NCBI GenBank assembly: GCA_016181165.1
Contig: JACOZU010000003.1
Location: forward strand, 1 to 36,698
Length of the DNA stretch: 36,698 bases
From: Candidatus Woesebacteria bacterium
GTDB lineage: Bacteria > Patescibacteriota > Microgenomatia > UBA8517
Direction: 5' to 3'
Shown here in pieces: positions 25,111 through 33,191 of the stretch; within the stretch, counting starts at the first letter, position 1, and every line of letters starts with the position of its first letter. The position numbers and the translations under genes are program-made. The notes under the pieces were generated by a model, which had not been told where the DNA came from, made no database searches, and was given only the letters and a program-made list of their open reading frames with translations.

Positions 25111-25311
25111 ATGGAGGATTTGGAAGCTAAATTTATCAAGAAATATGCAAATTTGCCTTGGGGAGCCAGAGAAGAAATTATAGCTGTTATTGATGGCAAA
25201 AATTTTACCTGGAACTCTGCTAATATAGAGATAGATAGAGGGAAAGAAGGCCCCACCGAAATAGGTCAGAAAATACTAAAACAATTACAAGACCTGAGAA
25301 TTTTTGAATGA
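25111..25311 (+). CDS. Small unknown protein A of the caspase-like cassette (66 aa)
   Basis: A 66-residue soluble protein: MEDLEAKFIKKYANLP, then EEIIAVIDGKNFTWNSANIE and the end TEIGQKILKQLQDLRIFE. I recognise no characterised family. Predicted shape is helix, two or three short strands around DGKNFTW, then helix. The same plan recurs in the next protein (GSKQYTVED ... EIGRQLMESQLKYLRE), so both probably carry one shared domain. The frame stays open upstream, but ATG at 25111 fits the promoter. The stop overlaps the next start by four bases. The cassette is visibly richer in A and T than uvrB and uvrA on either side. It could be an adaptor or inhibitor of the downstream protease (inference). 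Confidence 0.65.
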   Translation: MEDLEAKFIKKYANLPWGAREEIIAVIDGKNFTWNSANIEIDRGKEGPTEIGQKILKQLQDLRIFE

Positions 25312-25595
25312 CAAGCCAAAGAGAAAAAGACGTACTAAAAGACGAGAGATTGAGACTGCAAGTTCAGAAACTAGTAATAGCAAGGCTTTCTGCTATTCCG
25401 AAAGATTTACAGATATCCGTTGGCTCCAAACAATATACGGTAGAGGACCTCCAAAAATTCGTAAAAGAGGATAACGAAATAGGAAGACAGCTGATGGAGA
25501 GTCAACTAAAGTACCTTAGAGAAATGGCTTCTGGGAAAATTTATAAGATGTGGTCAAATGAGCAAGACAATACTTATAACCAGGCCAAATTATGA
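25308..25595 (+). CDS. Small unknown protein B of the caspase-like cassette (95 aa)
   Basis: A 95-residue charged soluble protein. A long N-terminal helix (REKDVLKDERLRLQVQKLVI) leads into LSAIPKDLQISVGSKQYTVE and then DNEIGRQLMESQLKYLREM. The core aligns with protein A: P-x-x-x ... I-x-V-x-x-x-K-x-(F/Y)-T ... E-I-G-x-x-(I/L)-(L/M)-x-x-Q-L. A polar tail (WSNEQDNTYNQAKL) overlaps the protease gene by 38 bases. That overlap and the four-base overlap with A imply strict co-translation of all three. No catalytic motif or membrane segment is visible. Function unknown. Confidence 0.65.
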   Translation: MTSQREKDVLKDERLRLQVQKLVIARLSAIPKDLQISVGSKQYTVEDLQKFVKEDNEIGRQLMESQLKYLREMASGKIYKMWSNEQDNTYNQAKL

Positions 25596-26205
25596 GGAGA
25601 AGTTAAATTTTTTGTTCTTTTGGTCACAAACCGTTGTTGACTTAGCCAGAAAAAAGAATTTTGTTGTTTTAGACCTTAGATCAGAAAAATCTAACAAGAA
25701 AGACTTTGATAGCTATATTAAAAAGAATAATCCTTCCTTTGTGTTTTTCAACGGCCACGGATCAGCTCGTTTAATTACTGGTCATAACGACGAACCTCTT
25801 GTCTGTGCAGATAAAGATGAAGACCTCCTGAAAGATAAAATTGTATATTCTAGAACTTGTGAAAGCGCCCTTGTTCTTGGTAACCAATGTGTAAAAAACG
25901 GCACTAAGACTTTTATTGGTTACATAAGCCCCTTCGTTTTTTTCTACTCTAAGTCTTCTGTCTTGCACCCTCTTGGGGATGACATATGCAGGCAGTTCCT
26001 AGAACCCACTAACTTAATAGCAATTAAACTGCTTAAGGGCCATACCTCTAGAGAGGCAAACGAATATTCAAAAATAGCAATGTTAAAGAACGTTTTTTCA
26101 ATGTTGTCAAGTGCGTCAACTTTAGGTGAAAAGACCGTCGCGTCGTTCTTGTGGGGAAATATTACGAGTCAGGTGTTAATTGGTAATCCTAATGCAATGA
26201 TATGA
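25558..26205 (+). CDS. Caspase-fold (clan CD) cysteine peptidase-like protein
   Basis: A 215-residue protein with the caspase-type dyad. H67 lies in FVFFNGHGSARLITGH, after a hydrophobic strand, and C101 lies in KIVYSRTCESALVLG, also after a strand. The first strand region (KNFVVLDLRSE) and the later KTFIGYISPF complete the alternating alpha/beta order of clan CD peptidases (caspases, gingipain C25, CHAT). No signal peptide and no membrane helix, so it acts in the cytoplasm. It is only the protease core; the usual adaptor or sensor domains are absent and may be supplied by the two small proteins encoded upstream. Context suggests an effector module such as regulated cell death or phage defence, but this is inference. 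Confidence 0.7.
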   Translation: MSKTILITRPNYEEKLNFLFFWSQTVVDLARKKNFVVLDLRSEKSNKKDFDSYIKKNNPSFVFFNGHGSARLITGHNDEPLVCADKDEDLLKDKIVYSRTCESALVLGNQCVKNGTKTFIGYISPFVFFYSKSSVLHPLGDDICRQFLEPTNLIAIKLLKGHTSREANEYSKIAMLKNVFSMLSSASTLGEKTVASFLWGNITSQVLIGNPNAMI

Positions 26206-26235
26206 TTCTTCTCGTCGGATTTAACTAATCTTTGT

Positions 26236-26266
26236 TATAATCATCATACCGTCGGTAAGCCGATGG
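26236..26266 (+). promoter_or_regulatory. uvrA -10 box and 5' leader hairpin
   Basis: TATAAT (26236-26241) gives a predicted transcript start near 26248. The leader then opens with CCGTCGG-TAAG-CCGATGG (26249-26266), which can pair over seven positions (one G-U) with a four-base loop. The GGGG just after it (26265-26268) may be part of a weak ribosome site before ATG at 26276. Unlike most promoters here this one makes a leader of about 28 bases. The DNA palindrome could instead be an operator, for example for LexA. Confidence 0.45.
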
Positions 26267-26275
26267 GGCGTTTGC

Positions 26276-29215
26276 ATGGAAAACACTATCAAAATTAGGG
26301 GGGCGAGACAGCATAACCTGAAAAATATCGACCTAACGATTCCTAAAAACAAACTGGTCGTGTTTACCGGAGTTTCCGGCAGTGGGAAAAGTTCCCTGGC
26401 CTTTGACACGATTTACGCCGAAGGACAAAGAAGATATGTCGAGAGTCTTTCCTCCTACGCCAGACAGTTTCTGGGTGTCATGGAAAAGCCGGATGTTGAC
26501 CACATCGAGGGCCTATCTCCCTCAATTTCGATTGACCAGAAAACCACTTCCCGAAACCCACGCTCAACGGTAGGAACGGTCACCGAGGTCTACGATTACT
26601 TAAGACTTCTTTTTGCCAGGGTCGGGCATCCCCATTGTCCCGTCTGCGGCCGGGAAATTTCTCATCAAACCCTTGACCAAATCGTTGCCAAATCTCTTGA
26701 GCTCATTAAAGAAGAAGCCAAGACAAAGAAAAAGGGTTGGTTCTTAGTCCTTTCTCCGGTTGTTTCCGGTCGGAAGGGAGAATATGCTTCTCTTTTTGAC
26801 AACCTTAAAGCCAAAGGATTTCGAAAGGTCCGGGTCGACGGCTATCTGAAGGATTTATCTGAAGATTTTGTTCTTATCAAGACAAATAAACACTCTATCG
26901 AAGTGGAGATTGATAGAATTTCGGTAGGCAGTAGCAATCTAAAGGATAAGCAAAGCTTGGCCGGCTCCGCCGGTAAAATCTTCGAGGAAAACTTGAAGTC
27001 CCGCTTGGCCGACTCGGTCAGGCAAGCTCTTAACCTCTCCGAAGGCAATGTCGTTTTGACCCAGGTGCTTGATTCGGGCTTTGAAATGCCGGACTTTCCC
27101 AGAAAGTTTTCCGACCACTTATTTTCCGAAAGATTTGCTTGTCCAATTGATAACGTCCAAATCCCTGAGATTGAACCTCGAACTTTTTCTTTTAACTCGC
27201 CTCACGGAGCCTGTCACGCCTGCAGCGGGCTGGGGAGGATTCTCAAGGCTGACCCTAATTTGGTTTTTTCCGATGAACTCTCGATTACCGAAGGGGGCGT
27301 TCTTCCTGTTGGCCACATGTTTGAACACGATACCTGGTATTCCCGACTGATTCTGACCGTTTGTGAAGAACTGGGAATTGATGCGAAAGCACCCTTAGGA
27401 ACCCTTAGCCCAAAAGAGAAAGAGATTCTTCTTTTTGGCACCGGAGACGAAGAATATCAAGTCGGAGGAACCAACCGCTTCGGCAGAAACACTTATATCT
27501 GGGAGCCTTTTTACGGCATCATTCACTTTTTGGAAAAGAGGCACTCTGAAACCGAATCCGATTACGTGCGCTGGGAGCTGGAAAAATACATGAGGCGAAG
27601 GCTCTGTCAAGAATGTCGGGGCAGCCGACTCAAAAAAGAGGCTTTGGCGATTACCATCGACGGACTCTCGATTTCAGCCGTGACCGCTTTTTCTATCAAT
27701 CAGGTGTGGGCATGGATTAGTAAACTGGCCAAGTTTTTGTCTGAGAGGGAAAAAGAAATCGGGCGACTGATTATTAAGGAAATTGCGGCTAGACTCGAAT
27801 TCCTCAAGTCCGTGGGGCTAACCTATTTGACTCTGGAAAGAGAAGCCGGGACGCTTTCGGGCGGAGAAGCCCAAAGGATTAGACTGGCTTCCCAAATCGG
27901 CTCCGGTTTAACCGGGGTTCTTTACGTACTGGATGAACCAACGATAGGACTCCACCAAAGAGATAACCAAAGACTGATTGACACTTTGGAAAAATTAAGA
28001 GATTTAGGCAACAGCGTCATTGTCGTTGAGCACGACCGGGAAATGATAGGCCAGTCCGACCATGTCATCGACTTTGGCCCCGGTGCAGGCAAATGGGGAG
28101 GCCAAATTGTGGCCGAGGGGACACCGGGCAAGATCGCCAAAAATTCAAAGTCGCTTACGGGAAAGTATCTGTCCGGAAAGAAAAAGGTGGAAGTGCCGGC
28201 TCTCCCATCGGTATCAAATCATCAATCACTCAAAATTTATGGCTGTCGACAGTTTAACTTGAAGGATATTGATGTCGAATTCCCTTTGGGGAAATTCATC
28301 GTCATTACCGGCGTCTCGGGGAGTGGAAAATCGACGCTTTTGGTTGAGACTCTCTATCCCAGCCTGGTGCAAAAAATGAACCCCTATTTTAGGGGGGAGG
28401 TCGGGACTTTCAAAAGGCTTGAGGGAGAACATCAAGTCGATAAAGTCATCTTAATCGACCAGTCGCCGATAGGCAGAACCCCAAGGAGCAATCCCGCCAC
28501 CTACACTAAAGTTTTTGACCCGATGAGGGACGTTTATGCGGCAACCCACGAAGCCAAAGCGGCCGGATTCAAGAAAGGTCATTTCTCTTTTAACGTCAGA
28601 GGGGGAAGGTGTGAGGCCTGCGAAGGACAGGGGCAGATTAAAATCGAGATGCAGTTTATGAGCGATATTTGGGTGACCTGCGACGTCTGCCGGGGTAAAC
28701 GATATCTTTCTCAAACGTTGGATATCAGCTATAAAGACAAAAATATTGCCGAAGTCCTTGAGATGACGGTTTCTGAGGCCATAGAATTTTTCCAGGCCCA
28801 CCCCTTGATATCAGCCAAACTCGAGACCCTTTCGGCGGTCGGCCTGGGGTATATCCATCTGGGCCAACCGGCCACGACACTCTCGGGTGGGGAAGCACAG
28901 CGGGTCAAGCTTGCCAGCGAACTATCCAAAAGAGCCACCGGCAAAACTTTTTACATCTTGGACGAACCAACCACCGGCCTTCATTTTGCCGATGTCGAAA
29001 ATCTTCTAAGAGTACTAAAAGTACTGGTAGCAAGAGGAAACACCGTTTGTGTCATCGAGCATAATCTCGATGTCGTCAAAAACGCCGACTGGATTATCGA
29101 TCTTGGCCCCGAAGGGGGAGAGATGGGAGGCGAGGTCATTGGCCAGGGAACACCCAAGGATCTAACCAGGAACAAAAATTCCTACACCGCTTACTACCTG
29201 AAACAAGTCAATTAA
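26276..29215 (+). CDS. uvrA: Excinuclease subunit UvrA
   Basis: A 979-residue damage-recognition ATPase with two ABC modules. Walker A sites are GVSGSGKSSLAFDT (residues 32-39 onward) and GVSGSGKSTLLVET (from about 679). Signature motifs are LSGGEAQRIRLASQIG and LSGGEAQRVKLASEL. Zinc cysteines occur in CPVCGREI, CHACSGLG and the CEACEGQG / CDVCRGKR pair. The insertion domain that binds UvrB (ARVGHPHCPVCG onward) is present. It is about 40 residues longer than E. coli UvrA. All catalytic parts look intact, in contrast to UvrB. It follows the caspase-like cassette and is not coupled to it. Confidence 0.97.
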   Translation: MENTIKIRGARQHNLKNIDLTIPKNKLVVFTGVSGSGKSSLAFDTIYAEGQRRYVESLSSYARQFLGVMEKPDVDHIEGLSPSISIDQKTTSRNPRSTVGTVTEVYDYLRLLFARVGHPHCPVCGREISHQTLDQIVAKSLELIKEEAKTKKKGWFLVLSPVVSGRKGEYASLFDNLKAKGFRKVRVDGYLKDLSEDFVLIKTNKHSIEVEIDRISVGSSNLKDKQSLAGSAGKIFEENLKSRLADSVRQALNLSEGNVVLTQVLDSGFEMPDFPRKFSDHLFSERFACPIDNVQIPEIEPRTFSFNSPHGACHACSGLGRILKADPNLVFSDELSITEGGVLPVGHMFEHDTWYSRLILTVCEELGIDAKAPLGTLSPKEKEILLFGTGDEEYQVGGTNRFGRNTYIWEPFYGIIHFLEKRHSETESDYVRWELEKYMRRRLCQECRGSRLKKEALAITIDGLSISAVTAFSINQVWAWISKLAKFLSEREKEIGRLIIKEIAARLEFLKSVGLTYLTLEREAGTLSGGEAQRIRLASQIGSGLTGVLYVLDEPTIGLHQRDNQRLIDTLEKLRDLGNSVIVVEHDREMIGQSDHVIDFGPGAGKWGGQIVAEGTPGKIAKNSKSLTGKYLSGKKKVEVPALPSVSNHQSLKIYGCRQFNLKDIDVEFPLGKFIVITGVSGSGKSTLLVETLYPSLVQKMNPYFRGEVGTFKRLEGEHQVDKVILIDQSPIGRTPRSNPATYTKVFDPMRDVYAATHEAKAAGFKKGHFSFNVRGGRCEACEGQGQIKIEMQFMSDIWVTCDVCRGKRYLSQTLDISYKDKNIAEVLEMTVSEAIEFFQAHPLISAKLETLSAVGLGYIHLGQPATTLSGGEAQRVKLASELSKRATGKTFYILDEPTTGLHFADVENLLRVLKVLVARGNTVCVIEHNLDVVKNADWIIDLGPEGGEMGGEVIGQGTPKDLTRNKNSYTAYYLKQVN

Positions 29216-29226
29216 TCCGTTATACT
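29198..29226 (+). promoter_or_regulatory. Promoter CTGAAA-17-TATACT of the transglutaminase-like gene
   Basis: CTGAAA (29198-29203, inside the end of uvrA) and TATACT (29221-29226) are 17 bases apart. The -10 box ends nine bases before ATG at 29236. Confidence 0.5.
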
Positions 29227-29235
29227 TTAAAAGTA

Positions 29236-31155
29236 ATGCTCAAACGGAACGTTGTTATTCAGAAGGTTTTTCTTTTTTTTATCTTGTCGGTCCTTTTTCT
29301 AATCTTCCCCAAACATTCTTTGGGAACAGGAGAATTTGCCACCGATGTCACCGTCAACTATCAGGTCGAAGAAGAAGGAACGACGCAAGTTTCCCATACA
29401 ATCTCTCTGGAAAACCTTTTTTCCGACCTCTATGCGACTTCATATACTCTGGTTTTAGACAACATCGAGCCCAAAAAGATAGCGGTTTTTGAAGGCTCAA
29501 AGTCCTTACCCTTTCGATTATCTTCCGAGGGAACACAAAATTCCCTGACGATCGATTTTCCGGAGGCTCTGGTTGGCAAGGGCAAGAAAAGGATTTTTAC
29601 GGTTTTATTTGAGGAGACCGGCTTTGCGGCAAGAACGGGAGAGGTCTGGGAGATTTCCATTCCAAGGCTGTCTCCGGACGAGAATTTCAGAAGCTACAAT
29701 GTCAGCTTTTCGGTTCCCGCTACTTTCGGAACCGAAGCCTATCTTTCCCCGAAACCTAAAGAAGTTGGGGGCCAAGAAGGAAGAGTGATTTACTTTTTTG
29801 ACAAGGAAGATGTCGAAAGAACCGGAGTCACCGCCGGCTTCGGCGCTTTTCAAGTCTTTTCCTTTACTCTCAATTACCACTTGGAAAACCCACTCAGCAA
29901 GAGCGCCAAGGTCGATATTGCCCTTCCCCCCGATACCGCCTTGCAGCGTGTCTATTATCAGGTCGTCAACCCCAAACCGGAGAACATTTATGTCGACTCC
30001 GACGGCAACTGGCTGGCTACCTACTTGCTTAAAAGTCGGGAAAGAATAGACGTTGAGGTCAAAGGGGTCGTTCAGATCTTTGCCGGACCCCGACCTTTTC
30101 CCATGCCCACCCAAGAAACACTTCAAGACAACCTTAAGGCGACAAATTATTGGCAAAGCTCTGACCCTAAAATAAGAAGTCTGGCGGGTAGCCTTGGCAC
30201 TGCCGAAGCTATCTATAACTATGTCTGGCAGAATCTTGCCTACGATTACGAAAGAGTTAAGCCTAATGTAGAAAGGTTAGGGGCTCTCAAGGCCCTAGAA
30301 TCTCCGACAAGCGCCATCTGCATGGAATTTACCGACCTTTTTATCGCTCTGGCGCGTTCTGCCGGAATTTCGGCCAGAGAAATCAACGGCTATGCCTACA
30401 CCGAAAACCCGGAAATCCAGCCTTTGAGTTTGGTTGCTGATGTCCTTCACGCCTGGCCCGAATATTGGGACGCCACCGAAGCAGCCTGGATTCCCATCGA
30501 CCCAACCTGGGCGTCAACCACGGGGGGGGTTGATTTCTTTTCAAAACTCGACTTAAGGCACTTTACTTTCGTTATCCACGGGGTTGACCCCCAGAGGCCG
30601 TATCCGCCGGGGTCTTATAAACTTGGGCCCAATCCACAGAAGGACGTCTTCGTCAGTTTCGGCACTCTTCCCGAAGAGCGGGTCAGCCATCCCGAAATTA
30701 CGGTCGTCACCAAAAGGCCCATCCCTTTTGGTCCCACCAGGCTTGATATCACCATCAAAAATCCCGGCCCGGTTGCGCTCTATAACCTCACTCCTGCCGT
30801 TTCCTTTAACGCAGGTGCGGTCAAGGCGGAAACCATTGAGGTTCTCCCCCCAAATGCCCATTATGAAATCGAGTCGGCCGTTCCTTATAGTTTCCTGGGG
30901 AGAAATACCCCCGAAGTCGTCACGGTTCTTGTTGCCGATAGCCAGGTTCAGGTTCCGACCAACAAAAACCAAATAATTCTTGAAAGTGCGGTTGTCCTTC
31001 TTTTGGTCCTTCTCATTGCCGTTCTGGCGATTTTAATCAAATTCAAAAAGATTCAAATTTCCAAATTTAGCGCTAAAATACCAATGCTAATTGCCCGAGT
31101 AAAGAAAAATGACACAGATACCGACTCTCAAGCGCCTATCGTTAAGAAATCTTAA
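29236..31155 (+). CDS. Membrane-anchored transglutaminase-like surface protein
   Basis: A 639-residue protein. A signal-type helix (residues 11-31, VFLFFILSVLFLIFPKHSLG) is followed by a large beta-rich extracellular region. The transglutaminase-like core has a Cys-His-Asp triad: C362 (SAICMEFTDL), H405 (VLHAWPEYW) and D422 (IPIDPTWAS). A further beta domain follows, then a membrane helix near 577-600 (ESAVVLLLVLLIAVLAILI) and a short basic tail. Such proteins act as proteases or cross-linkers on the cell surface; the exact reaction is unknown. CPR bacteria often carry them. Its 3' end overlaps uvrC by 47 bases, unusually long, but uvrC has no later start codon before its conserved part. Confidence 0.82.
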   Translation: MLKRNVVIQKVFLFFILSVLFLIFPKHSLGTGEFATDVTVNYQVEEEGTTQVSHTISLENLFSDLYATSYTLVLDNIEPKKIAVFEGSKSLPFRLSSEGTQNSLTIDFPEALVGKGKKRIFTVLFEETGFAARTGEVWEISIPRLSPDENFRSYNVSFSVPATFGTEAYLSPKPKEVGGQEGRVIYFFDKEDVERTGVTAGFGAFQVFSFTLNYHLENPLSKSAKVDIALPPDTALQRVYYQVVNPKPENIYVDSDGNWLATYLLKSRERIDVEVKGVVQIFAGPRPFPMPTQETLQDNLKATNYWQSSDPKIRSLAGSLGTAEAIYNYVWQNLAYDYERVKPNVERLGALKALESPTSAICMEFTDLFIALARSAGISAREINGYAYTENPEIQPLSLVADVLHAWPEYWDATEAAWIPIDPTWASTTGGVDFFSKLDLRHFTFVIHGVDPQRPYPPGSYKLGPNPQKDVFVSFGTLPEERVSHPEITVVTKRPIPFGPTRLDITIKNPGPVALYNLTPAVSFNAGAVKAETIEVLPPNAHYEIESAVPYSFLGRNTPEVVTVLVADSQVQVPTNKNQIILESAVVLLLVLLIAVLAILIKFKKIQISKFSAKIPMLIARVKKNDTDTDSQAPIVKKS

Positions 31156-32452
31156 ATTTAAGCAAATCCCCGAATCCCCCGGGGTGTATATCTTTATAAA
31201 AGAAAATACGCCTTCCTATATAGGGAAAGCGGTAAACCTCAAAAATAGGTTGAAGAGTTATTTTTCGTTGAATTTGGCGCCCAAAACACAAAGAATGATC
31301 GGAGAGGCGCAGTCGCTATCTTTTATAAGAGTAAATTCGGACTTAGAGTCTTTGCTTTTAGAGGCACGCTTAATCCAGAAATATCAACCCAAATATAACT
31401 CCGCCGCCAAAGACGATAAACACCCTTTATATATAAGAATTACAAAGGAAACCTACCCTAAAGTCGTGACGGCAAGGAGAATTGAGAAAAAAGAAAAAAA
31501 TTTGGCTTTTTTCGGACCTTTTCCTTCATCGAAGAATGTGCGTTCCGTTCTGCGAACGGTAAGAAGAATTTTTCCATACGCCGAACACAAAGCCGGTAAA
31601 AGACCATGTTTATACTCCCATCTGGGATTGTGTAACCCCTGTCCTTCTCTAATCGAAAAAGAAAAGGACCAAAAAACCAAGGATGGGCTGGTAAAGACTT
31701 ATAAAAGGAATATAAGGCACATTAGGGCCGTACTTTCGGGTAAATTTAAGCCAGTTAGAAGCGAACTTTTTAGAGAGATGCAGGTTAAATCAAGGCAAGA
31801 GAAGTTTGAGGAAGCACAAAGGGTAAAGGAACAAATCAGTTGGCTTGACTACATTACCCAGACGGCAGTGCCAACGGAATCTTTTTTGGAGAACCCGAAC
31901 CTGACCGAAGATATCAGAAGGGGGGAGTTGGCGGAGTTAAAAGCAATTTTAAATCAATATCTCTCCCTAAAAGGAAAACTCTTGCGAATCGAGTGTTTTG
32001 ATGTCTCGCATTTGGCCGGCGTTAATCCGACCGCATCGATGGTGACCTTTATCAACGCCGAACCCGACAAAAACTTCTATCGACATTTTAGAATCAGGCA
32101 GGAAAAAGGGGCTGATGATATTGCTTCAATGAGGGAAGTGGCCGGACGGCGTACCCAGTATTTTGCCTCCTGGGGAGTTCCGGATTTAATCGTTGTGGAC
32201 GGAGGAAAAACTCAAGTTTCCGCTTTCCAGACCATTCTCAAAGACGCCAAAATTCCCATTGTCGGAATTGCCAAGAGAAACGAAACGCTGGTCGTTCCCA
32301 TCACCACCAAAGCTAAAATCAGATTCTTTGAAAAAAGGCTGCCAAAGGGAGCTGCCTTAAACCTCATCCAAAGATTACGGAACGAGTCACACCGATTCGC
32401 CAGAAGATACCACCACCACCTTTTGAGGAAAACCCTTCTGCCTTTGTCTTGA
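31109..32452 (+). CDS. uvrC: Excinuclease subunit UvrC, short form
   Basis: A 447-residue dual-incision nuclease. The N-terminal GIY-YIG domain starts IPESPGVYIF and has SYIGKAVNLKNRLKSYF. A cysteine cluster follows (CLYSHLGLCNPCPS), then the UVR helix pair that meets UvrB (FEEAQRVKEQISWLDY). The RNase-H-like C-terminal nuclease keeps its acidic residues in IECFDVSHLAG, GADDIASMREV and IVVDGGKTQ, and His in RNESHRFARRYH. The terminal helix-hairpin-helix domain of longer UvrC proteins (about 600 residues) is missing; this short form is common in CPR. Identification is firm. Confidence 0.94.
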   Translation: MTQIPTLKRLSLRNLKFKQIPESPGVYIFIKENTPSYIGKAVNLKNRLKSYFSLNLAPKTQRMIGEAQSLSFIRVNSDLESLLLEARLIQKYQPKYNSAAKDDKHPLYIRITKETYPKVVTARRIEKKEKNLAFFGPFPSSKNVRSVLRTVRRIFPYAEHKAGKRPCLYSHLGLCNPCPSLIEKEKDQKTKDGLVKTYKRNIRHIRAVLSGKFKPVRSELFREMQVKSRQEKFEEAQRVKEQISWLDYITQTAVPTESFLENPNLTEDIRRGELAELKAILNQYLSLKGKLLRIECFDVSHLAGVNPTASMVTFINAEPDKNFYRHFRIRQEKGADDIASMREVAGRRTQYFASWGVPDLIVVDGGKTQVSAFQTILKDAKIPIVGIAKRNETLVVPITTKAKIRFFEKRLPKGAALNLIQRLRNESHRFARRYHHHLLRKTLLPLS

Positions 32453-32478
32453 CTTTAGAGGCCTTTTAACCCAATACT
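32449..32478 (+). promoter_or_regulatory. Promoter TTGACT-18-AATACT
   Basis: TTGACT (32449-32454) overlaps the uvrC stop codon. AATACT (32473-32478) follows after 18 bases and ends eight bases before ATG at 32487, the leaderless-type spacing seen repeatedly in this window. Confidence 0.5.
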
Positions 32479-32486
32479 TAGTTTAG

Positions 32487-32888
32487 ATGAAAACCCTGGT
32501 AAGACACTATGTGATTGATACCGTCGCTCTTTATTTGGCTTCAACCGTAACGAGCGGACTTATCTTCGCTGAGGGGGTTAAAACCCTTCTTTTGGCCGGG
32601 GTGGGGCTTTTGTCGGCTTCTTTGGTCGTTCGGCCATTAATCAATCTGCTCATTCTCCCCTTAAATTTAATTACCTTCGGTCTTTTCAAGTGGGTGTCGA
32701 GCGCCGTTGCCCTTTACTTGGTGACTTTGGTTGTACCCGGATTTAAAATTGGCAATTTTGTTTTCCTGGGACTCGCCTCCGGTTGGCTAGGCATCCCCAG
32801 CTTTTCTTTGGACGGAATTCTCGCCTACGTCGGCTTTTCTTTTCTCCTTTCCCTGATTACCTCTTTGATGCATTGGCTCGTTAAATGA
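32487..32888 (+). CDS. Phage-holin-family (PF04020-like) four-helix membrane protein
   Basis: A 133-residue protein with four hydrophobic helices. The block VVRPLINLLILPLNLITFGLF is the hallmark of the Mycobacterial-4TMS phage holin superfamily (PF04020). Despite the name these are widespread chromosomal proteins of unknown function, not proven holins, and no phage genes surround it. secG follows 38 bases later with its own -10 box. Confidence 0.85.
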   Translation: MKTLVRHYVIDTVALYLASTVTSGLIFAEGVKTLLLAGVGLLSASLVVRPLINLLILPLNLITFGLFKWVSSAVALYLVTLVVPGFKIGNFVFLGLASGWLGIPSFSLDGILAYVGFSFLLSLITSLMHWLVK

Positions 32889-32912
32889 TTTAGGTTTTGA
32901 GCCCTTTTAAGG

Positions 32913-32918
32913 TATAAT
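32913..32918 (+). promoter_or_regulatory. -10 box TATAAT of secG
   Basis: A perfect TATAAT ends eight bases before the secG ATG at 32927, with no Shine-Dalgarno between. The base run at the expected -35 position (TTAGGT, 32890-32895) is weak. Confidence 0.55.
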
Positions 32919-32926
32919 GGTAGCTT

Positions 32927-33139
32927 ATGAGAAGCGCTCTATTGGCCTTACAGATTGTCGTTTCCGTGCTTCTTGTCGGGGCCATTCTCGTTCAAACCAA
33001 AGGAACCGGCTTCGGCAGGGTTTGGGGCTCGGGCGGGGTCAGTTTTGCCAGAAGGGGACTGGAGAAGCTCGTCTTTAAAGCGACTTTTGGACTCGCCGCA
33101 CTCTTCGTCATTTTGGCTTTAATTCAAATTCTCATCTGA
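32927..33139 (+). CDS. secG: Preprotein translocase subunit SecG
   Basis: A 70-residue protein with two membrane helices (about 4-22 and 49-69) linked by a Gly-rich loop. AILVQTKGTGFGRVWGSGG and FARRGLEKLVFKAT match the SecG pattern (LVQ.G.G.G...GG......RG.EK.LF). SecG assists the SecYEG channel in protein export. It is a single-gene unit with its own promoter. Confidence 0.9.
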   Translation: MRSALLALQIVVSVLLVGAILVQTKGTGFGRVWGSGGVSFARRGLEKLVFKATFGLAALFVILALIQILI

Positions 33140-33153
33140 CGTCTCAAGTCTTT

Positions 33154-33189
33154 TATGACGCCCAGTCTATATATGACGCCCAGTCTATA
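33154..33189 (+). repeat. Perfect 18-bp tandem duplication in the promoter of the solute-binding protein gene
   Basis: TATGACGCCCAGTCTATA occurs twice with no gap (33154-33171 and 33172-33189). A degenerate third copy (TGACGTCTCAAGTCT, from about 33138) lies just upstream. Each perfect copy ends in a -10-like hexamer: TATATA at 33168-33173 and TATAAT at 33186-33191. The second -10 directly touches ATG at 33192, so only the first can serve that start codon, giving a leader of about 12 bases. Confidence 0.85.
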
Positions 33190-33191
33190 AT

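Noticed and set aside
32487..32888. Holin-family match as a sign of prophage.
   Set aside because: PF04020-like proteins are common chromosomal genes and no phage structural, integrase or lysis genes are nearby.
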